Assembly: GCA_023485185.1 (NCBI GenBank)
Contig: JAMCZP010000109.1
Coordinates: forward strand, 1-5,301
Direction of reading: 5' to 3'
DNA length: 5,301 bases
Origin: Gammaproteobacteria bacterium
GTDB lineage: Bacteria > Pseudomonadota > Gammaproteobacteria > Pseudomonadales > Halomonadaceae
Below the pieces are notes generated by a model. That model had not been told where the DNA came from and did not search any database. It saw only the letters and a program-made list of their open reading frames with translations. How positions within the stretch are numbered: position 1 is the first letter of the stretch; each line of letters begins with the position of its first letter. The position numbers and the translations under genes were made by a program. This document shows positions 1 through 4,272 of the stretch, one piece after another.

Positions 1-1
1 C

Positions 2-310
2 CTCAGTGTCAGTATGGAAGCACGCTCTGAAGATCGCATGGATGAAACAGCGGGCAGCTCATTCTCGTTGGATAAGCGCTCACCGGAAGAAGCGTCATCC
101 GAAAGTGATCAGTATGAACATGACAAGCAGCCGACACCGCCTAAACCGGCGCCACGCCCAACCGAGGCAGAAATTCGCCGTGATGAGCAGGAACGGTATC
201 AAGAAACGCCTACTAGTCGCCTGCCATCACATCGCCATCAGCCACAGGCACAGGGCGAGTCCCACAGCGAGACCTACGCTAGTCCCGGTCGCGAAAATGG
301 TGATGAGTAA
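2..310 (+). CDS. C-terminal fragment of an unidentified protein (charged, probably disordered tail)
   Basis: The frame is open to the left window edge, so this is most likely the 3' end of a longer gene. A standalone 98-residue protein starting at the ATG at 14 is the alternative, but no ribosome binding site can be judged because only 13 bases precede it. The visible part ends at TAA (308-310). It is very hydrophilic: an acidic Ser/Glu/Asp-rich stretch, then a short Pro-rich run (TPPKPAPRP), then a Glu/Arg/Gln segment and a His/Gln/Ser-rich end. There is no hydrophobic core or recognisable motif, which suggests an intrinsically disordered tail. Codons in this frame favour G at first positions, whereas the competing frame at 6-359 gives an implausible Lys/Arg/His-rich product. 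Its last 84 bases overlap the 3' end of the J-like gene on the opposite strand. I cannot name the parent protein; given the J-domain neighbours, an Hsp70-type chaperone with a C-terminal extension is one untested possibility. Confidence 0.6.
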   Translation, partial: LSVSMEARSEDRMDETAGSSFSLDKRSPEEASSESDQYEHDKQPTPPKPAPRPTEAEIRRDEQERYQETPTSRLPSHRHQPQAQGESHSETYASPGRENGDE

Positions 311-658
311 CCACGGCCCGCGAAAGCGCCGCCATCGGTTATATAGCGAGACTGCGTGACTGACGCGGTCAACCAGCTCATCGTGGCGCGAGATCGCATG
401 GTCAGGGGGCAGTGAGAAGTCATTCGCTACATCGCCCTGCCAGTGCGCGCCATGGCTAAGGCCCAGGCGTGCACGTAACCTACCAATATCGCTAACGGTG
501 TCATGCAGCGTGTCGTAGGTTTGGCGACGCTCGGCTACGGCAAACACTGCCTCAGCATCCTGGCGCAGCGCGCTATGCTGGCAGCTAGCCACGGCGCGTT
601 TTATTTCTTGGTCGTTGGCCTCGGGGGTAACCGCAAGGCGCTTGTACAAATCACGCAT
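227..658 (-). CDS. Small tail-anchored protein with a degenerate J-like domain
   Basis: From the ATG at 658 the product has 143 residues. Residues 1-55 resemble a J domain: DLYKRLAV matches the usual start (DYYxxLGV type), DQEIKRAV matches helix II, and RRQTYDTL matches the end of helix III/IV. The HPD tripeptide needed to stimulate Hsp70 ATPase is absent, and helix II-III is shortened (SCQHSAL in its place). Residues about 116-140 form one strongly hydrophobic helix preceded by RWRRFR, which predicts a C-terminal anchor with the J-like part in the cytoplasm. The gene lies downstream of the DjlA-like gene on the same strand and is probably co-transcribed with it. A longer form from a TTG at 721 (164 residues) would overlap the upstream stop as TTGA. 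I prefer 658 because J domains commonly begin at the N-terminus and the 21 extra codons look non-coding; its RBS (GAGAA, 671-675, spacing 12) is weak. The gene is well supported, its function is not. Confidence 0.75.
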   Translation of the reverse strand: MRDLYKRLAVTPEANDQEIKRAVASCQHSALRQDAEAVFAVAERRQTYDTLHDTVSDIGRLRARLGLSHGAHWQGDVANDFSLPPDHAISRHDELVDRVSHAVSLYNRWRRFRGPWLLITIFATGTSVGLAVGLALCLWLMAM

Positions 659-717
659 AGTGATAATCGATTCTCGTAGGCATCCGATTAAGGCCGAGTG
701 CGTAGCGTTACATGCGC

Positions 718-1728
718 TCAATAGGTTTTCATTAAATAATCATAAGCATTCTTGATGCGCTGAAAGCGTGCCGAGGCCAATGCTACCTTGTGTTCACTTT
801 CAGAGTAAAAACGGTCTGGATGGTTTAACTGTGCCATACGCCGATACGCATGGCGAACCTCAATACGGCTGGCACCTGGCCTAAGTCCCAGTACAGAAAG
901 AGCGCGGGTGGTGCGGTCTGGCGGCGGTGATGGGCCTTGTTTATACGAGCCTTGTTTATACGAGCTATGTGAGCGATGTTGATCTGAACGCTGCTGATCA
1001 GAACGCTGCTGGCGAGAGCGTTGTTCACGTTCGGTTTGCTCGCGCTGTTGTTGGCGTGCCTGCTGCTGTTCGCGTTCCTGACGAGCATGTTCTTGGCGAC
1101 GCTGTTTGTCCTGCTCTTTTTGCTGCTCTTTTTGCTTTTTCTGCTGGTGGCGTTCGTCTTTCTGACGTTGCTGCTGTGCTTCCCGCGCACTGGCTTCTTG
1201 GCGCTGTTGTTCCGCTGCTGCTGCCTCGCGTGCTTTACGCGCATGGTAGTCTGGGTCGTGTATTTGCCAGTAGGCATCCCGGCTAGGGTCTTCTGGCATG
1301 GTCAGCGGAGTGCCGGTGAGCTCTTGAAACAGGGTGCTTAAGGTTAACGGGGCAATACTTAACAAATCTGCCAGGAAGCGCACAATATAGTGGTTGGCGA
1401 GGGACAGTTCTCCATCGTCCGTTGCCACGCTAATCGCTTGGTGGATAACACTTAAACGACGCTCTTTAGTGCACTCTTTGCGCACCACCTCTGCGGCAAT
1501 TTGGATAGCTTGTAAATCTTGGCTATGGGCAATGCTCATCACCGGGCCCAGTTCATGCCCGTGGCGAAATTGAGCGCTGACCTGGGCTAGGCGACGCCGT
1601 CGCTGACCTTCAGAAACGTGCTGACGGTGCACCAGCACCCAGGCCAACAGCAGCAGGGTTGCCGTATCCACTTGGCTGCGACTTTTTAATAGCAGCAGCT
1701 CAAAGGGTGAAAAACGGGCAATGGACAT
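718..1728 (-). CDS. DjlA-like co-chaperone: TerB-like N-terminus, Gln/Arg-rich linker, C-terminal J domain
   Basis: The product has 336 residues. Residues about 275-336 form a J domain ending at the C-terminus: ALSVLGLRPGAS, helix II VRHAYRRMAQLN, the intact HPD at 303-305 and helix III ARFQRIKNAYDYL. This should stimulate an Hsp70 (DnaK-type) ATPase. Residues about 20-140 are helical and TerB-like, with VATDDGELS followed by FLADLLSIAPLTLSTLFQELTG recalling the TerB pattern of an acidic/Gly turn and paired helices. Residues about 161-270 are a very Gln/Arg/Glu/Lys-rich linker, probably an extended helix or disordered, with short repeats (RSDQQ, SYKQG). The order TerB-linker-J matches E. coli DjlA, but no separate N-terminal membrane helix is evident. 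The ATG start is supported by GGAG at 1736-1739 with 7-base spacing. It is the first gene of a two-gene minus-strand unit, divergent from the gene at 1874. The J domain is certain, the TerB call probable. Confidence 0.88.
   Translation of the reverse strand: MSIARFSPFELLLLKSRSQVDTATLLLLAWVLVHRQHVSEGQRRRRLAQVSAQFRHGHELGPVMSIAHSQDLQAIQIAAEVVRKECTKERRLSVIHQAISVATDDGELSLANHYIVRFLADLLSIAPLTLSTLFQELTGTPLTMPEDPSRDAYWQIHDPDYHARKAREAAAAEQQRQEASAREAQQQRQKDERHQQKKQKEQQKEQDKQRRQEHARQEREQQQARQQQREQTEREQRSRQQRSDQQRSDQHRSHSSYKQGSYKQGPSPPPDRTTRALSVLGLRPGASRIEVRHAYRRMAQLNHPDRFYSESEHKVALASARFQRIKNAYDYLMKTY
936..965. repeat. Perfect 15-bp tandem duplication in the J-protein linker
   Basis: CTTGTTTATACGAGC occurs twice in direct succession (936-950 and 951-965). 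On the minus strand it encodes the pentapeptide repeat SYKQG SYKQG just before the Pro-rich hinge and the J domain. The unit is a multiple of three, so copy-number change would alter linker length without shifting the frame. Confidence 0.9.
981..1010. repeat. Imperfect 15-bp tandem duplication in the J-protein linker
   Basis: GATCTGAACGCTGCT (981-995) is followed directly by GATCAGAACGCTGCT (996-1010), differing at one base. It encodes the repeated RSDQQ/RSDQH motif of the Gln/Arg-rich linker on the minus strand. Together with the 936-965 repeat it suggests the linker grew by replication slippage. Confidence 0.8.
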
Positions 1729-1735
1729 TTCCTAG

Positions 1736-1739
1736 CTCC
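1736..1739 (-). promoter_or_regulatory. Ribosome binding site of the DjlA-like gene
   Basis: On the minus strand this reads GGAG, seven bases upstream of the ATG at 1728. It supports that ATG as the start and argues against later in-frame starts, which would remove the TerB-like region. Confidence 0.7.
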
Positions 1740-1853
1740 ACAGAAGAAGAGATACACAGCGCGCATGGGAAGTGTTTTAACTCGCGTAAAACCAAGCCAG
1801 GTTCGTGCGGCACCATGATTATTGCAGCCATGGTATATCATCAAGTTAGGCAA

Positions 1854-1864
1854 AGGAGTAGGAG
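1854..1864 (+). promoter_or_regulatory. Ribosome binding site supporting a TTG start
   Basis: The stretch AGGAGTAGGAG contains two Shine-Dalgarno-like cores. The second (GGAG, 1861-1864) sits nine bases before the TTG at 1874, a good spacing. A GTG at 1869-1871 is out of frame and meets TGA after one further codon. An in-frame TAG at 1859-1861 rules out a longer gene, so TTG is the only reasonable start. Confidence 0.7.
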
Positions 1865-1873
1865 ATTGGTGAG

Positions 1874-3304
1874 TTGATCAACGTTGAGCGGAAAAACAGC
1901 TTTCAGCTGCGTCTTACCCGGCGGCTCAAGGAAGAGACATCGCATAACCTCGATGTCTATCTTTTCGTGCCAGGCGAGCTGGGATTAAGCACGCAACTCA
2001 TCTCAGAAGAGGCTTTTTACCACGCTGCTATCAACGTTTCGCGCACTTATTACAGCGACGAGTATCTATTGCCGCTAGTGCATAGCCGGCTGGCTAGCCG
2101 TAATCGGCTTGGCAGCGACTCCTACCGCTTAAGTTTGAGTTTGTATGCCTACCAATATGTTGAAGCCATGGAGCGCACCACTCAAGCGATGCTGGCTAAT
2201 GCCAATAAGCTGCGTCACGCTCGCCAAGAAGAGCGGGAAGAGAACAGTGAAACTCAAGAAAGTGCTATTGCTCTTCACGATCAATTCCAGGAGATGATCG
2301 ACTTAAGCGATGGCATCCTGAAGCGTTTGCGGCGCAATCAGCCCAGCGATGAAAGCTTATATAAGTACTTTGCCAATATTGATAACTACCTCTCATGGTT
2401 TACCGAGCAGCAGCTGCTAGCGCTGGTGGCGCATATGCCCCGGGGCGGGGAATTTACTGAGATCCGGCGACGCTTTATAAGCGTCTGCCAGCGTGAGGGC
2501 GAGTACCGCCGCGACCAAGAGTACAACGCTGAACGGGTCATGGCCGACCCTACCCGGATGTCGAATAAAATGCGCCTGCTGCGCCGTTTAATTGAGCACC
2601 CGATTACCTTGAAGCAGCAGTCTCTTGAATTGGGTGGTGGCGAACAGAAGGCCGTTAAAGCGCTTGCCACCGCCGTGGTCATGGCATTTGTCTCATTAGG
2701 TGTGCTGCATTTACGCAGTGTAGTGGGTGATATTACCGCGCTATTCGTGTTGGCGATGGCGTTGCTTTACGCCATGCGTGAGGTATTTAAAGACGACTTG
2801 CGCAACACCCTCTGGCGTTGGCTGCGTAAGGGACGTCCTAAATGGCGGCGCCAGTATTTAGACCCAACCCGAAACGCCGTTGTGGGCCGCCAATTGGAGT
2901 GGTTTGACTATAAGCGCTTTGTAGCTTTGGGCGATGATATCCAGCAGATGCGCCGCCGCACGGTAGCTCAGCGTGAAGAGATGGTGCTGCACTATCGCTC
3001 AAGCTCGCGGATGTCACCCACGCGTTTCTTAAGTGGCTACGAACACACCCGTGAAACGCTAAATCTTGATATCTCTATGCTCACTCGGTTAATGAGTAAA
3101 GGTAAGCACCACATCTATCGCTTAAAAGATGGTCAGGCAGTGCGTGAGAGCGTAGAGCGTCGGCACCTTTTCAACTTAGTGATTCGTGAGACGGGCAGTG
3201 AAGACACGGCTTATCTCGCCCGCTGGAAAGTCGTTGTCAGCCGCTCAGGTATCGTTGATATAGAGAAGGTTGAAGAGCGCAGCGCGGAAAAACCATCTAA
3301 ATAA
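1874..3304 (+). CDS. Uncharacterised 476-residue protein with two central membrane segments
   Basis: I do not recognise a named domain. The start is TTG, chosen because of the good RBS and an upstream in-frame stop; the first in-frame ATG is about 98 codons later and would remove an evidently structured N-terminus. Residues 1-100 contain a mixed strand/helix region (FQLRLTRRLKEE, then LDVYLFVPGELGLS, then a Tyr-rich stretch). Residues about 95-250 are charged and helical, probably coiled coil in part. Residues about 260-280 and 285-303 are hydrophobic and form a likely helical hairpin in the inner membrane. Arg/Lys-rich segments follow (RWLRKGRPKWRRQY), placing the roughly 170-residue C-terminal part in the cytoplasm by the positive-inside rule. 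That part ends with predicted strands (AYLARWKVVVSRSGIVDIEKVEE). It stands divergent from the J-protein pair and alone on its strand. It is a real gene by length and codon use; its function is unknown. A signalling or scaffold role at the membrane would be a guess. Confidence 0.85.
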   Translation: MINVERKNSFQLRLTRRLKEETSHNLDVYLFVPGELGLSTQLISEEAFYHAAINVSRTYYSDEYLLPLVHSRLASRNRLGSDSYRLSLSLYAYQYVEAMERTTQAMLANANKLRHARQEEREENSETQESAIALHDQFQEMIDLSDGILKRLRRNQPSDESLYKYFANIDNYLSWFTEQQLLALVAHMPRGGEFTEIRRRFISVCQREGEYRRDQEYNAERVMADPTRMSNKMRLLRRLIEHPITLKQQSLELGGGEQKAVKALATAVVMAFVSLGVLHLRSVVGDITALFVLAMALLYAMREVFKDDLRNTLWRWLRKGRPKWRRQYLDPTRNAVVGRQLEWFDYKRFVALGDDIQQMRRRTVAQREEMVLHYRSSSRMSPTRFLSGYEHTRETLNLDISMLTRLMSKGKHHIYRLKDGQAVRESVERRHLFNLVIRETGSEDTAYLARWKVVVSRSGIVDIEKVEERSAEKPSK

Positions 3305-3332
3305 CCTGCGCCAGATCAAAGCAGAAGCAAGG

Positions 3333-3395
3333 CGTTCTTTGAAATAGCTATCTCGCATAGTCAAATGGCCAAGAGCGAACTAGGCTCAAAGAACG
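3333..3395. repeat. 10-bp perfect inverted repeat with a 43-base spacer
   Basis: CGTTCTTTGA (3333-3342) is the exact reverse complement of TCAAAGAACG (3386-3395). The long spacer and lack of a following T tract make it a poor terminator. It could be a long-loop RNA stem in the leader or a pair of oppositely oriented protein-binding half-sites. Confidence 0.55.
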
Positions 3396-3429
3396 GGCGG
3401 GACAACCTGCATCTGTAGCACAATTTTAA

Positions 3430-3437
3430 AAGGAGGT
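3430..3437 (+). promoter_or_regulatory. Upstream orphan Shine-Dalgarno sequence
   Basis: AAGGAGGT is an eight-base perfect complement to the 16S rRNA 3' end. It lies 29 bases before the CBS-BON ATG, too far to place that start, and no ATG, GTG or TTG lies between it and the real RBS. It may be a ribosome standby site or a remnant. Confidence 0.5.
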
Positions 3438-3453
3438 CTCTAGGGCCCGTCAC

Positions 3454-3460
3454 AAGGAGG
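3454..3460 (+). promoter_or_regulatory. Ribosome binding site of the CBS-BON gene
   Basis: AAGGAGG is followed by six bases and the ATG at 3467, near-ideal geometry that fixes the start and suggests strong translation. Confidence 0.85.
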
Positions 3461-3466
3461 AGAACC

Positions 3467-4156
3467 ATGCAAGCTATCGATATTATGACACCCAAAGTCG
3501 TGAGCGTGGGGCCCGATGCTGAAGTGAGAGAAATCGCGCAGCTGTTGCTCAATCACCATATTAGTGCCGTGCCGGTAGTGGATGAAGAACACCGGGTGAT
3601 CGGGATTGTCAGCGAAGGCGATTTAATGCGCCGGGTAAAAGACGATGAAGACCACGGCCGTTCCTGGTGGCTAACGCTCTTCACCGGTGGAAAGAGTGAT
3701 AGCGACTACGTAAAATCTCACGGGCGTAAAGCCCATGAGGTCATGACGCCAAACCCCATGACCGTTGAAGAGAACACGCCGCTACATACCATTGCGCGAC
3801 TGTTAGAGAAGCACCGCATTAAGCGCGTACCCGTGGTGCGGGACGGTAAATTGGTCGGCATCGTCAGTCGCGCTAATTTGCTGCAAGGAATGGCCAATGC
3901 CGCCGTGGCACCGACGCAGTCGCCTATGGATGACCGTAAAATTCGCGAGGCCATACTTAAAGAGCTTGAGGACAATACCAGCGTTCAGACTGAAAGCATT
4001 AGCCTGATAGTGGATGGCGGAGTGGTGGAAATCTGGGGGCTGGTTGAGTCACAGGAACAAAAGCAGGCGGTAACGGTGGCAGCTGAAAACGTCTCTGGCG
4101 TAATGAAGGTCGAAAACCATCTAGGTATGATGCCACGTGGCGTGGGGTATCTATAA
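3467..4156 (+). CDS. CBS-CBS-BON domain protein
   Basis: The 229-residue product has two CBS domains and a BON domain. CBS1 spans residues about 1-60: DIMTPKVVSVGPDAEVREIAQ, then ISAVPVVDEEHRVIGIVSEGDL. CBS2 spans about 88-142: HEVMTPNPMTVEENTPL, then IKRVPVVRDGKLVGIVSRANLL. Paired CBS motifs form a Bateman module, which in this family typically binds adenine nucleotides. Between them is a linker with RSWWLTLF, typical of this architecture. BON spans about 152-225: DRKIREAILKEL, then ISLIVDGGVVEIWGLVESQEQKQAV and VSGVMKVENHL; BON domains in other proteins associate with membranes or phospholipids. There is no signal peptide or membrane helix, so it should be cytoplasmic or peripheral. It appears monocistronic, with its own leader, a strong RBS and a downstream terminator. 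A stress or energy-sensing role is inferred from family members. Domain content is certain, its ligand and partner unknown. Confidence 0.95.
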   Translation: MQAIDIMTPKVVSVGPDAEVREIAQLLLNHHISAVPVVDEEHRVIGIVSEGDLMRRVKDDEDHGRSWWLTLFTGGKSDSDYVKSHGRKAHEVMTPNPMTVEENTPLHTIARLLEKHRIKRVPVVRDGKLVGIVSRANLLQGMANAAVAPTQSPMDDRKIREAILKELEDNTSVQTESISLIVDGGVVEIWGLVESQEQKQAVTVAAENVSGVMKVENHLGMMPRGVGYL

Positions 4157-4197
4157 GTTATCGATAAACCCTGCTTAACAAGCATCGCGTACTACCT

Positions 4198-4225
4198 AAT
4201 GCCCGCTAGCGATAGCGGGCATTTT
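4198..4225 (+). terminator. Rho-independent terminator after the CBS-BON gene
   Basis: GCCCGCTA (4201-4208), loop GCGA, TAGCGGGC (4213-4220) forms an 8-bp GC-rich stem, extended by three A-T pairs (AAT 4198-4200 with ATT 4221-4223) and followed by TTTT within ATTTTC. It lies 41 bases past the CBS-BON stop, between two convergent genes. Read on the minus strand it is followed only by ATTAGG, so it is weaker there, though it may still serve the aminotransferase transcript. Confidence 0.88.
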
Positions 4226-4272
4226 CAACTTTATTACTTCTATCTAACTATATTATTTATATTAAATATTAC
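4226..4272. other. AT-rich intergenic patch between convergent genes
   Basis: This 47-base stretch is almost entirely A and T (for example TATATTATTTATATTAAATATTA), in sharp contrast to the surrounding DNA. No ORF or strong hairpin is seen. It forms the 3' untranslated region of the aminotransferase gene and could be a binding site for an AT-preferring nucleoid protein. Confidence 0.5.

Larger units (their letters stand above)
1729..1873. promoter_or_regulatory. Divergent intergenic region between the J-protein operon and the membrane-protein gene
   Basis: These 145 bases separate two divergently transcribed units and must hold promoters for both if each starts here. No consensus-grade promoter is visible. 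The best minus-strand candidate is TTGATG (1839-1844) with AATAAT (1818-1823), but the 15-base spacing is short. On the plus side there is TA-rich sequence around 1834-1841 (TATATCAT) without a convincing -35 box. No clear operator dyad or terminator was found. Confidence 0.4.
3305..3466 (+). promoter_or_regulatory. Leader/promoter region of the CBS-BON gene
   Basis: This 162-base non-coding stretch must hold the 3' end of the upstream transcript and probably the promoter of the CBS-BON gene. Visible elements are a 10-bp inverted repeat (3333-3342 with 3386-3395), a TA-rich stretch AATTTTAAAA (3422-3431), and two strong Shine-Dalgarno sequences. A possible -35 (GGGACA, near 3399-3404) lies about 17 bases before a poor -10, so the promoter is not convincingly located. 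No rho-independent terminator for the upstream gene is seen. Confidence 0.4.

Noticed and set aside
6..359. 117-residue plus-strand ORF at the left end
   Set aside because: It runs in another frame through the tail gene and gives an implausible Lys/Arg/His-rich product; the frame of 2-310 has the better codon pattern.
936..1010. Possible CRISPR-like or mobile-element repeats
   Set aside because: The repeats are contiguous five-codon units with no spacers, lie within a coding frame, and have no flanking cas or transposase genes.
825..1341. ORFs on both strands inside the Gln/Arg-rich linker (825-1277 minus, 927-1286 and 1021-1341 plus)
   Set aside because: They are shadows of the repetitive, low-complexity coding sequence of the J protein; the Leu/Phe-rich plus-strand product is the antisense of Gln/Lys/Glu codons, not a true membrane protein.
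1659..1877. 72-residue plus-strand ORF covering the divergent intergenic region
   Set aside because: It starts inside the J-protein gene on the opposite strand, lacks a clear RBS, and its sequence looks random; the region is better explained as the shared promoter region.
3361..3552. 63-residue minus-strand ORF across the CBS-BON leader
   Set aside because: It overlaps the strong RBS and first 86 bases of a certain gene on the opposite strand, and its composition is that of an antisense shadow.
4158..4167. 10-bp palindrome TTATCGATAA just after the CBS-BON stop
   Set aside because: It is short, lacks a loop and T tract, and is explained well enough by chance; the real terminator is at 4198-4225.
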